Origin: Arthrospira sp. PCC 9108
GTDB taxonomy: Bacteria; Cyanobacteriota; Cyanobacteriia; Cyanobacteriales; Microcoleaceae
NCBI GenBank assembly: GCA_016745315.1
Contig: CP066886.1
Location: 2,666,501-2,730,500 of the forward strand
DNA length: 64,000 bases
Direction of reading: 5' to 3'
Shown: positions 8,085 through 16,700 of the stretch, in pieces
Layout of the letters: every line of letters starts with the position of its first letter
Position numbering within the stretch: the stretch's first letter is position 1
Made by a program: the position numbers and the translations under genes
The notes under the pieces: generated by a model
Databases searched by the model: none
Told to the model about the DNA's origin: nothing
The model's input: only the letters and a program-made list of their open reading frames with translations

Positions 8085-11000
8085 CTACAACTGATTAATT
8101 TCTTTGCGGAGGGCCGTTTCCACCCGTTGCCATTCAGCCTGGGTTTCTGCAAAGCGTTCAACCGCACTACCAGTAACAAAACATTCCACCTCTGGGCTAT
8201 CACTTTCCATCCCCGCACGTCCCATATATTCAAGTTCCTTGCAAAACTCAGAAAATCTAAGGGCTCCCAGTTGTGCGCTACTAGATTTTAACGTATGGGC
8301 GGACTCTTTTAAGCCTTTAGGGTCTTGGGCATCAATAGCTTTACGCATACCATCAATATGTTGGGGTGCTTCCTGTAAATAGGTAGCAATTAGCAAATCG
8401 ACAAAAGGATCATCTTCATCATCATATTCCCTGAGATTTTCCAAAACCTGATGATCTATGGGACTATTATCGGTCATTAATTCTTCCTCAACAGTATGAT
8501 TATTGAGAATTTTGTGCCCATTAGCTTCAGTAACATCAACAACCATAACCTGTCCATTGGGACTACCCCCATTTGTACTTTGTTGAGGGATGGTTGTAGA
8601 TTTAACCCGATATCCATTTTGAGCAGATACTTCGTGAACTTCAGTTACCGTGGGAGAAATGGGATGACATTTAGCTAAGGCTTCAGCTAAAGCCTCCCGG
8701 CGCACAGGTTTAGTAATATAATCATCCATACCTGCATTCAAACACATTTCGCGATCGCCTTGCATAGCATTAGCAGTCATCGCAATAATTCTAGGTTTCC
8801 GTGGACCCATATCGCTACCATCTGAGTAGGCGGCGCAGATATGTTTAGAAGTCTCCAAGCCATCCATTTCCGGCATTTGTACATCCATCAAAATTACATC
8901 ATACTGTTGTCGGTTTAAGGCATCGAGAACCTCCAACCCATTACCAGCAATATCAGCGCGATACCCCAAACGTTCTAATAGTTTAATCGCTACTTTTTGG
9001 TTAGTGACATTATCTTCAGCCAATAAAATCCGCAAATTGGCATGAGGTTGAGGAATTGCCGGGTCATAGCCAGACTCAGCATTCTTAATATGATAGTGTT
9101 TTTCAATAGTCTGGCTATCAGCAAAAATCTGCATCAGGGTATTGTAAAACTGAGATTGTTTGAGAGGCTTGTTAACCAATCCCGCCACATTAACACCCTG
9201 GGCTTCTAGTCGTCGCAGTGAATCGGTATTGCTGGCATAATTAAACATGACTAAATTAAAAGGTTTTTGGCGGTATTTACCAGCAATCATCTGTTTTTCT
9301 AATTGGCGAATACGACTCGCTAGGGTGGCTTCATCCATATCAGGCAAATTGATACCTAAAATAATCAAATCTAATTCGGGGTTATCATGCAAAACCTTTA
9401 AGGCATCAGCGCCAGTTTTGACGCGCACGGGAACCATACCCCAAGATTTAACCTGACGGATAAGCAGTTTTTGATTAATGTCGTGATGTTCAACAATTAA
9501 CACTTTCTTACCATGAAGGAAATCATCACTAAATTCTCCCAAATCGGGGGTATTAAATCCGCTACAAACTATGGTAAAATAGAAGATAGAGCCAGGTCTG
9601 AACACCTGTGGGCGCACAAAGTCGGGGGGAGGATTTCCGGCGACACTAGATATCAAAGATGAGGTTTCATCGTGATATTCATCGAGCAAATTTACCCAAC
9701 TAGCCACCCACATTTTCCCATTCATTAATTGACTCAACCGCTGAGAAATTGCCAAACCTAAACCCGTGCCTCCATATTCCCTAGTGGTGGAAGCGTCAAC
9801 TTGAGAAAAGGCTTTAAATAGGCGATCTATCCGGTCGGGAGGAATGCCAATTCCGGTATCTCTGACTTCAAATTGCAGGACGTAATGACTTTCAGTAAAA
9901 TCAGAATCATCAAATTTTTTGACATCTTTTTTGGCATCGGGATGGGTAGCTTTCACTGCTAAAATTACCTCGCCTTCGGAGGTAAACTTAATAGCATTAC
10001 TGACCAAATTAACCAACACTTGACGCAGGCGAGTGACATCACCCAGGATAGTTTTAGGAGTGGAAGGATCTATGATATAAGCTAACTCTAAACCCTTTTC
10101 GGCGGCGCGCCCAGACAGCAATTCTAGACACTCTTCGAGACAGTTACGGAGTTTAAAAGGTTGCTTTTCTAGTTCGAGTTTACCAGATTCAATTTTGGAG
10201 AAATCTAGGATATCATTAATAATGGTTAAAAGGGCATCGCCACTGGTGCGGATAGTTTCGACAAAATCTCGCTGTTCGGGGGTTAATTCCATATCTAATA
10301 GTAACCCGGTCATGCCAATTACTGCATTCATAGGAGTGCGGATTTCGTGGCTCATGGTTGCCAGAAATTCACTTTTAGCACGACTAGCAATTTCGGCGGC
10401 GAGTTTGGCTTCTTCTAAGGCTTGATTTTTGGCTTCGAGGGCGCGATGGCTTTTGACTTCGACTTCTAGTAATTTGGCTTGGGCGATGGTAATTCCTACT
10501 TGGGAGGCGACATCTTCGAGAAATTCGATTTCGTCTCGGTTCCACTCGCGCATTTGTTGGCATTGATGCAACATAATAATGCCATTGGGTTCGTCTTGAT
10601 AGGAAGTGCGAACGGCTAACATGGATTTTAAGGCCATGCGACGACAGAGGGGAATGGAAGATTCCAGTAAAGGTTCGGAAAAAACATCGGTAGATGCGAT
10701 CGCTCTATCAGAGGTGAGGAGTGCTTCAATATAGGGATTATAAGATACAGAAATTTCCAGCTTGAGGGTAGACTCATAGCCAGTTTCTAGGTATTCTGCC
10801 ACACAGGTTAGGTGTGGGTAAGGTTCGGGAATATAGGTATAAATAGAACAGCGGTTAACAGCAAATACCCGACCAATTTGGCTGGCGGTAGTTTGAAATA
10901 CTTCTTGGGTTTCCAGTTTAGAGCGAACTTTATGGGTAATTTCTTTAAGTAATACTAGATGCTGATTTTGTTGCTGAAGTGCTTGCGCCGCCTGTTCGCG

Positions 11001-12569
11001 AGCAATTTCACTACCAATATAGGTAGCCATGAGTTTCAGGATTTCCTTTTCAATGGCTCGAAATTTTGAGCGGGGCTGATAACTCAGGAAACTGAGGGTT
11101 CCATAGTCTCTACCACTGACGGTGACTTTTACGCCTAGATAGGCTTCAAAACGGCGCACAGCGTAGGCTGGGTGGTCTTTCCAGGGGGAATTCTGGAGTG
11201 ATTCGATACCTACTACCTCATCAGACCCGGCGGATTCTCCTTCTAAGGTTTGATGGAGGGCGAGGGTATCGCCTTTGGCAAATCCGAAGGTCAAATTTTC
11301 AGGAATACGGGTGGCGATCACTTCATAGCGCCCCCCCCAGACGCGCCCTAGCAGTCCTATTTCCACACCAAAGCGATCGCATCCCATTTGTAAAAGACGG
11401 GTGATACGGGTATCAAAATCGGCGTTAGAACCAATAGTTGCTTCATAAAGCTGAGTCATCGCCTCGGATCTTTCTTGCAATTCGTTGGGCCAGGTGCATT
11501 GTGGGGGGACAGACGGGACCGGAACCCTCGGCGGATTTTTAACTTCTGGCTGGGACTGAACTTGCTGGGCGAGTTTAGCTAGGGCGGCGTGCATCGATTG
11601 GGGACGCAATGCACCCATAAGGATGGTGCTAGGGGACATAACGCTGATGGGATAGTTGCGCTCATCCATCACTACTAGGGGTAGTTGGTGATAGTATTTC
11701 CCCATAACTCTCAGGGCGGCTCCTAGGGTAATGCGCGATCGCACAATTACGGCTGGGTTATTACAGATGCTATGGGCTGGGGTTGTGTAAAAATCCACCC
11801 CTAAAGCTACCAGGGTGAGAATATCTTGGCTGGTGACAACTCCCACTAATTTAATCGCCTGTTTATCGGAATTGGGTGCTGATGTGTTCTCTGGGGGGGG
11901 GACGGTTTCCGTGACAACTACAGATGGCACTCTGTACCTGGACATTAACTTAGTTATATGGAAAATCGACGAGGAGGAGGGGGCGTGAACTAGCCTAGAT
12001 GTCTGATTGTTGGCAATTTGACTCAGTTGGATTACGTCTTCTGGTACAAAGGTCTGTTGGGACTGAGGAGCGACGGACGAGGGACGACGACCATTGGCAG
12101 AATAGGATGATGACTGAGGCTTTTTCTGGCTTTTATTGCTCCGAGATAGACAGAGGAAATTTTCCGGACAGATCATCCCGGTGACTTCCCCCCGATCATT
12201 GACAATGGGTAAATGGTGGATCTGGTTTTGCTCAAAGTAAGCAAACAGGGTAAAGATATCGGTCAGGTCCGACTCTTTGGCGCTAATCACAGACCGAATC
12301 ATAATCCGAGAGATGGGAAACCCACAGAGGCGATCGTTAATTGAGCAAAGTTCCACGATATCCTGGACTGTAAAAATCCCCACCAATACAGAATATACTT
12401 CCTGAAGAGTGGTGTGATCACAACTAACAACTTTTTCCGGTTTTTCTACAATCAATACATAGCTTGACCTGTTGCTACTCATCAGCAAAATGATATCTTC
12501 GACAAGAGTATCTGGCTTGGTCGTCAGGGGTTTGCGGTTGATTGCTTGAAAAATGGAGGGAATAAACAT
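8085..12569 (-). CDS. Hybrid histidine kinase with CBS, GAF, two receivers and Hpt
   Basis: A 1494-residue multidomain sensor. The order is: CBS pair (about 15-145), second CBS pair (190-325), GAF (385-525), GAF (545-700), DHp with phospho-His in SHEIRTPMNAVIG (about 740), HATPase with GTGLGLAIS (about 934), a degenerate receiver (1025-1140), a canonical receiver with VILMDVQMPEMDG (Asp about 1227), and Hpt with AHTLKSSS (His about 1425). The first receiver reads LIILGINLPDMD, with Gly in place of the phospho-acceptor Asp, so it is probably a structural pseudo-receiver. No membrane helix is visible, so it is a cytosolic sensor with possible nucleotide (CBS) and small-molecule (GAF) inputs. 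No response regulator gene lies next to it. The 3' end abuts the 73-bp repeat array. Confidence 0.93.
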   Translation of the reverse strand: MFIPSIFQAINRKPLTTKPDTLVEDIILLMSSNRSSYVLIVEKPEKVVSCDHTTLQEVYSVLVGIFTVQDIVELCSINDRLCGFPISRIMIRSVISAKESDLTDIFTLFAYFEQNQIHHLPIVNDRGEVTGMICPENFLCLSRSNKSQKKPQSSSYSANGRRPSSVAPQSQQTFVPEDVIQLSQIANNQTSRLVHAPSSSSIFHITKLMSRYRVPSVVVTETVPPPENTSAPNSDKQAIKLVGVVTSQDILTLVALGVDFYTTPAHSICNNPAVIVRSRITLGAALRVMGKYYHQLPLVVMDERNYPISVMSPSTILMGALRPQSMHAALAKLAQQVQSQPEVKNPPRVPVPSVPPQCTWPNELQERSEAMTQLYEATIGSNADFDTRITRLLQMGCDRFGVEIGLLGRVWGGRYEVIATRIPENLTFGFAKGDTLALHQTLEGESAGSDEVVGIESLQNSPWKDHPAYAVRRFEAYLGVKVTVSGRDYGTLSFLSYQPRSKFRAIEKEILKLMATYIGSEIAREQAAQALQQQNQHLVLLKEITHKVRSKLETQEVFQTTASQIGRVFAVNRCSIYTYIPEPYPHLTCVAEYLETGYESTLKLEISVSYNPYIEALLTSDRAIASTDVFSEPLLESSIPLCRRMALKSMLAVRTSYQDEPNGIIMLHQCQQMREWNRDEIEFLEDVASQVGITIAQAKLLEVEVKSHRALEAKNQALEEAKLAAEIASRAKSEFLATMSHEIRTPMNAVIGMTGLLLDMELTPEQRDFVETIRTSGDALLTIINDILDFSKIESGKLELEKQPFKLRNCLEECLELLSGRAAEKGLELAYIIDPSTPKTILGDVTRLRQVLVNLVSNAIKFTSEGEVILAVKATHPDAKKDVKKFDDSDFTESHYVLQFEVRDTGIGIPPDRIDRLFKAFSQVDASTTREYGGTGLGLAISQRLSQLMNGKMWVASWVNLLDEYHDETSSLISSVAGNPPPDFVRPQVFRPGSIFYFTIVCSGFNTPDLGEFSDDFLHGKKVLIVEHHDINQKLLIRQVKSWGMVPVRVKTGADALKVLHDNPELDLIILGINLPDMDEATLASRIRQLEKQMIAGKYRQKPFNLVMFNYASNTDSLRRLEAQGVNVAGLVNKPLKQSQFYNTLMQIFADSQTIEKHYHIKNAESGYDPAIPQPHANLRILLAEDNVTNQKVAIKLLERLGYRADIAGNGLEVLDALNRQQYDVILMDVQMPEMDGLETSKHICAAYSDGSDMGPRKPRIIAMTANAMQGDREMCLNAGMDDYITKPVRREALAEALAKCHPISPTVTEVHEVSAQNGYRVKSTTIPQQSTNGGSPNGQVMVVDVTEANGHKILNNHTVEEELMTDNSPIDHQVLENLREYDDEDDPFVDLLIATYLQEAPQHIDGMRKAIDAQDPKGLKESAHTLKSSSAQLGALRFSEFCKELEYMGRAGMESDSPEVECFVTGSAVERFAETQAEWQRVETALRKEINQL

Positions 12570-12969
12570 GGGACAGCTTCTGGTGATTGGGATTGGATTC
12601 GGTGAGATAGGGAGTGATGGAACATCATTGACTCAAAATGACAAGGGGGCTTAGTGGTTGGGGGGGGTAAAACCCCCTTTACTATCTCCAGGATAAATTG
12701 TATTTGGGGTAAATGTCTGATCTATTTTCCCTTGCATCGGCCCTAATCTATATAAAATAAAGATTAGGGCTACTTTCAGGGAATCTGAGGGTCATAAATT
12801 TCAGCTTACTGATCAGGCTACATCTCCCTTAGAGATTTCCCCCCTACTACTATTGTCAACTTAACCGCCCAGTATTCCCAAATAATCCCTAGTTGGGATC
12901 GTTGATGGTCAATGGTATGCTGGGGAATAACTTAAACTCAAGGTTATACACTGCCCACTATCTGCTTCT
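12570..12969. other. Intergenic region with a 10-bp perfect hairpin
   Basis: This 400-bp gap lies between the divergent kinase and DUF4330 genes. It contains GCCCTAATCT (12740-12749) and its perfect complement AGATTAGGGC (12761-12770) around an 11-nt AT loop, plus a G8/C5 pairing tract near 12660-12680. Promoters for both flanking genes should be here. The hairpin could be an operator or a terminator-like barrier; it has no T run. Confidence 0.55.
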
Positions 12970-13491
12970 ATGGCTATTTTGGATTCTAAAGGTCGCTTGT
13001 TCGCAAAGGTGAGCATTCTCGACCTCGGCGCTGCGGCTGTCATTTTGCTGGTGATTGTCGGAATTTTCTTTTTCCCGGGAACTTCTGGGTCGGTGGCTCA
13101 AATTGGGGTCACGACTAAACCTGTGGAAGTTGATGTAATTGCTTTGGGGATGCGTGGACGTAATCCCCAGGATTTTCTCAAGGCTGGAGAAAAGACTAAT
13201 CTGATTATCCGTAACCAACCCTATGGACAGGTAGACATTAAAGCGGTTGAGTTTCTACCTCGGACTATCCCAGTTACCCAACCTGACGGGAGTTTGAGGG
13301 CTCTACCTGACCCAACGGCTGATTTTATTTTCAGTAACAATATTTTGCTCACTTTGGAGGGCCAGGGTCAAGTTACTAATACGGGTCCGGTTTTGGGTAA
13401 TGTCAAAATTCGCATTGGTAATACGGTAGAACTAGAGGGAAACACCTACAATTTTAACGCCAGTGTGGTTGATATTCGAGTCCAGGATTAA
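12970..13491 (+). CDS. DUF4330 family membrane-anchored protein
   Basis: A 173-residue protein with an N-terminal cytosolic tip (MAILDSKGRLFAKVS), one membrane helix (about residues 19-38, LGAAAVILLVIVGIFFF) and a beta-rich outer domain, the layout of DUF4330. The family is widespread in cyanobacteria and Firmicutes and has no known function. It is followed 15 bp later by trpF on the same strand, so the two are likely co-transcribed. Confidence 0.85.
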   Translation: MAILDSKGRLFAKVSILDLGAAAVILLVIVGIFFFPGTSGSVAQIGVTTKPVEVDVIALGMRGRNPQDFLKAGEKTNLIIRNQPYGQVDIKAVEFLPRTIPVTQPDGSLRALPDPTADFIFSNNILLTLEGQGQVTNTGPVLGNVKIRIGNTVELEGNTYNFNASVVDIRVQD

Positions 13492-13506
13492 TGGTGGGTT
13501 GATTTC

Positions 13507-14169
13507 ATGCGGATTAAAATTTGTGGCATAACCCGACTTGACCAAGGACAGGCGATCGCCTCTTTGGGGGCGACTGCTTTGGGGTTTATTTGTGTTCGGG
13601 CTTCCCCTCGCTATATCCACCCAGACCAAATTCGGGCGATTACCTCTGATCTACCAGACAGGGTAGACCGGATTGGGGTTTTTGCTAATGCCACTTTTGA
13701 GGAAATCTGGGAAACTTTCCATCAGGCTAAATTAACGGGGGTACAACTTCATGGGGATGAATCCCCCTTATTTTGCGATCGCCTACGACAAGAACTTCCC
13801 CATGGTGAGTTAATTAAAGCTATCCGGGTTAAAACTCCGCAATCTCTCACCCTAGCCAACAGCTTTATTCCCCATGTAGATGCTTTGCTGCTAGATGCCT
13901 ATCATGGTCAACAGTTGGGGGGGACTGGTCTCACCATAGATTGGCAATCTTTGGGTGAGTTTCGCCCTGCCATACCCTGGTTTTTGGCGGGGGGACTTAA
14001 TCCTGATAATATCATTGAAGCCCTTAGTTGCCTAAACCCTGACGGGATAGATTTGTCTAGTGGAGTAGAGCGATCGCCTGGAGACAAGGATATTGCTAAA
14101 GTTACTCAACTATTTGAGAAGTTAAACCTGACCAAATCCCCCTTTCATCCCTCGGAAAATTTGCTATAA
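13507..14169 (+). CDS. trpF: Phosphoribosylanthranilate isomerase
   Basis: Converts N-(5-phosphoribosyl)anthranilate to CdRP, the third step of tryptophan synthesis. At 220 residues it is a standard single-domain TIM barrel. The N-terminal KICGIT carries the catalytic cysteine. ALLLDAYHGQQLGGTG carries the catalytic aspartate region and LAGGLNPDN the phosphate-binding loop. ATG at 13507 is preferred because it gives the canonical MRIKICGIT start. It follows the DUF4330 gene by 15 bp. No other trp gene is nearby, which is usual in cyanobacteria, where trp genes are dispersed. Confidence 0.95.
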   Translation: MRIKICGITRLDQGQAIASLGATALGFICVRASPRYIHPDQIRAITSDLPDRVDRIGVFANATFEEIWETFHQAKLTGVQLHGDESPLFCDRLRQELPHGELIKAIRVKTPQSLTLANSFIPHVDALLLDAYHGQQLGGTGLTIDWQSLGEFRPAIPWFLAGGLNPDNIIEALSCLNPDGIDLSSGVERSPGDKDIAKVTQLFEKLNLTKSPFHPSENLL

Positions 14170-14238
14170 CTCCTGATTAGATTGTACCATTAATCAACAG
14201 AGAAAAACAACTATACCCCTCTGGGGAATGAGTATCTA

Positions 14239-15957
14239 ATGACTACTGATCAACCCCTTGGTTCTGTGATTCAAGGTTCCTTGACAAAGGGACTGGAAGT
14301 GCGACTACACGCCGATGTTTCCGTCGAGGACATGAGAGTTGGTAAGTTTTTGGTAGTCTATGGAGTGCGATCGCATTTCTTTTGTTTACTAACTGATGTC
14401 TGTCTAGGAACCTCTAGCCCCCGCATTCTTAGCAATCCTCCACTACCGGAAAATGATTTTCTCCAAGCTGTGTTAGCCGGAAACAGCACCTATGGAACTA
14501 TTGAACTTAGTCCCATGTTGATGCTGAATCGGGATGTCTGCGATCGCTATGATATTCAACTCAAAGTTAACGGAAATGGTAACGGTGCCGCCTCTTTTCA
14601 ACCTAACACCAATACCGAAGAGTTTGAACTACTCCCCGTTAAAACTATCCCCAGCCACTTCTCCCAGGTCTACGAAGCTAAGGAAAGAGATTTTCGGGTG
14701 ATTTTTGGCTGGGAAGATGACCCCCAACGACGTAATTTTGCGATCGGGGAACCTATTGATATGCAAGTTCCCGTCTGTCTCGATCTCGATCGGTTTGTGG
14801 AACGCAGTAACGGTGTTTTTGGGAAATCGGGAACCGGAAAATCTTTTTTAACCCGGTTATTATTATCAGGAATTATCCGTAAACAAGCGGCGGTTAACTT
14901 GATTTTTGATATGCACTCTGAATATGGTTGGGAGGCTGTATCGGAAGGCAAAAAATTTAATACCGTTAAGGGATTACGACAACTTTTTCCGAATCAAGTA
15001 GAAGTCTACACTCTTGACCCAGAGTCAACCCGCCGCCGGGGAATTCGAGACGCTCAAGAGTTGTATTTGAGTTATAACCAGATAGAGGTAGAAGATTTAA
15101 ACTTAGTCCAACGAGAATTAAATCTCTCGGAAGCTGCTTTAGATAACGCTAATATTCTCTGTAGTGAGTTTGGTCAGGATTGGATCTCGCAACTGTTGGG
15201 GATGACTAATGAAGAAATCCAAATGTTTTGCGATGAACGCCGGGGTCATAAAGGGTCGATTATGTCCCTACAACGAAAGTTGATGCGTATGGAAAATTTG
15301 AAGTATATGCGCCCTACTTGTCCGTTTAATTATATCGATCGCATTCTTCAGTCTCTGTCAGCCGGAAAGCACGTTATTGTTGAGTTTGGTTCCCAGTCGG
15401 ATATGTTATCCTATATGCTGGTAACTAATATGATTACCCGCCGCATTCACCAGTCCTATGTCCGAAAAGCTGAAACATTTTTGGCTTCTAAAAATCCTGG
15501 CGATCGCCCTCAACCTCTGGTAATTACCATCGAAGAAGCCCATAGATTTCTCGATCCAGCCGTGGTTAGGTCTACTATTTTTGGCACTATTGCTAGGGAA
15601 ATGAGAAAGTATTTTGTCACCCTATTAATTGTTGATCAACGTCCGTCAGGAATTGACTCGGAGGTGATGTCTCAAATAGGGACTCGTATCACCGCTTTAT
15701 TAAACGATGATAAGGATATCGATGCGATTTTTACTGGGGTTTCTGGTGGTCAAAATTTGCGATCGGTTTTGGCAAAATTAGACTCTAAACAACAGGCTTT
15801 AGTTTTAGGTCATGCCGTCCCTATGCCTGTGGTAATTCGCACTAGACCATACGATGAGACATTTTACCGCGAAATTGGAGATATAGCTTGGGAAGAAATG
15901 CCGGACGAGGTAGTTTTTGAAGCCGCTGCGACCGCCTTAGATGACCTGGGATTTTAG
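14239..15957 (+). CDS. HerA-like ATPase (DUF87 family)
   Basis: A 572-residue FtsK/HerA-type P-loop ATPase. An N-terminal beta-barrel (HAS-like, about 1-170) precedes Walker A GKSGTGKSFLTR (about 196-207). LIFDMHSEYGW follows, and the Walker B region ends in ITIEEAHRFL (about 430). The arginine-containing sensor segment LIVDQRPSGID is also present. Archaeal and bacterial HerA proteins form hexameric rings that move DNA. No NurA nuclease partner is adjacent, so a role in DNA repair or DNA pumping is an inference. Its stop overlaps the convergent DUF2062 gene by 4 bp. Confidence 0.88.
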   Translation: MTTDQPLGSVIQGSLTKGLEVRLHADVSVEDMRVGKFLVVYGVRSHFFCLLTDVCLGTSSPRILSNPPLPENDFLQAVLAGNSTYGTIELSPMLMLNRDVCDRYDIQLKVNGNGNGAASFQPNTNTEEFELLPVKTIPSHFSQVYEAKERDFRVIFGWEDDPQRRNFAIGEPIDMQVPVCLDLDRFVERSNGVFGKSGTGKSFLTRLLLSGIIRKQAAVNLIFDMHSEYGWEAVSEGKKFNTVKGLRQLFPNQVEVYTLDPESTRRRGIRDAQELYLSYNQIEVEDLNLVQRELNLSEAALDNANILCSEFGQDWISQLLGMTNEEIQMFCDERRGHKGSIMSLQRKLMRMENLKYMRPTCPFNYIDRILQSLSAGKHVIVEFGSQSDMLSYMLVTNMITRRIHQSYVRKAETFLASKNPGDRPQPLVITIEEAHRFLDPAVVRSTIFGTIAREMRKYFVTLLIVDQRPSGIDSEVMSQIGTRITALLNDDKDIDAIFTGVSGGQNLRSVLAKLDSKQQALVLGHAVPMPVVIRTRPYDETFYREIGDIAWEEMPDEVVFEAAATALDDLGF

Positions 15958-16538
15958 CGACGCTGCGATCGCTTTTGTTGCCAATATCGGAATAAGGGAA
16001 GACTCACAGTATAAATAGCGATCGCTGCTATTAATCCCATTACAGTCGATCCTAACAATAAAACCCCCGCCAATTCGGCCCCAGTTTCTACCAGTTCACT
16101 AAAGTCTTTAACTGATTGTAGATCGACATCATCAATCATTAGTGAAAATTGATTAATTCCTAGCAGCCACATTCCCACCTGAAAGTTAAAAAAGAACAGG
16201 GGAACATAAGTCAAGGGATTACTCACCCAAGTTCCCGCCACCGCTAGGAGTTTATGACCTCTTAAAATAACCGCAACCGCCACCCCGATAATCGCTTGAA
16301 ACCCAAAAAATGGAAAAAAACCAGCAAACACACCCGCCGCCAGACCCCTCGCCAAATATTCTGGTTGTCCTCGCAGGCTAATTAACCGCAGATATACTAA
16401 TCTTAACCACCGCCACCAATATACCCATATTCTTTTCTGCGGTGGATATTCAGATAATCGATACACAGATAGTTTCTCCTTGCTGTTATTTTTGCCATAG
16501 GAGTTTTTATTATACAACTTCTCCAGATTTTTGGGCAT
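15954..16538 (-). CDS. DUF2062 membrane protein
   Basis: A 194-residue protein with the DUF2062 core: RGLAAGVFAGFFPFFGFQ, a second helix through VAVAVIL, and the GTWVSNPLTYVPLFFFNF segment, with a third helix near the C-terminus. Three or four membrane helices are visible. The basic N-terminus (about 50 residues) is cytosolic. Function is unknown; the family is often near glycosyltransferase or envelope genes elsewhere. It converges on the HerA-like gene with a 4-bp overlap and is divergent from dnaG. Confidence 0.85.
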   Translation of the reverse strand: MPKNLEKLYNKNSYGKNNSKEKLSVYRLSEYPPQKRIWVYWWRWLRLVYLRLISLRGQPEYLARGLAAGVFAGFFPFFGFQAIIGVAVAVILRGHKLLAVAGTWVSNPLTYVPLFFFNFQVGMWLLGINQFSLMIDDVDLQSVKDFSELVETGAELAGVLLLGSTVMGLIAAIAIYTVSLPLFRYWQQKRSQRR

Positions 16539-16621
16539 GATTTCATCAAATCATTGACAATTGAGCATTTTTCGGTGAATTGCTGAACCCATTAATTTTC
16601 TGGGGGTTCGGGGGTTGCCTC

Positions 16622-16650
16622 TTGCCTAATCCCAGCGAATATGCTATAAT
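16622..16650 (+). promoter_or_regulatory. Sigma-70-type promoter of dnaG
   Basis: TTGCCT (16622-16627) and TATAAT (16645-16650) are separated by 17 bp and lie about 50 bp upstream of the dnaG start. This is the best consensus promoter noticed in the window. Confidence 0.7.
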
Positions 16651-16700
16651 ATATCCGCCACAAAACCGACATTAATTAGATTATCAAATATTCCGAATAT

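Noticed and set aside
12655..12682. The G8/C5 hairpin after the kinase promoter as a terminator.
   Set aside because: It lies upstream of both flanking genes, so no transcript ends there, and the pairing is a simple G/C homopolymer.
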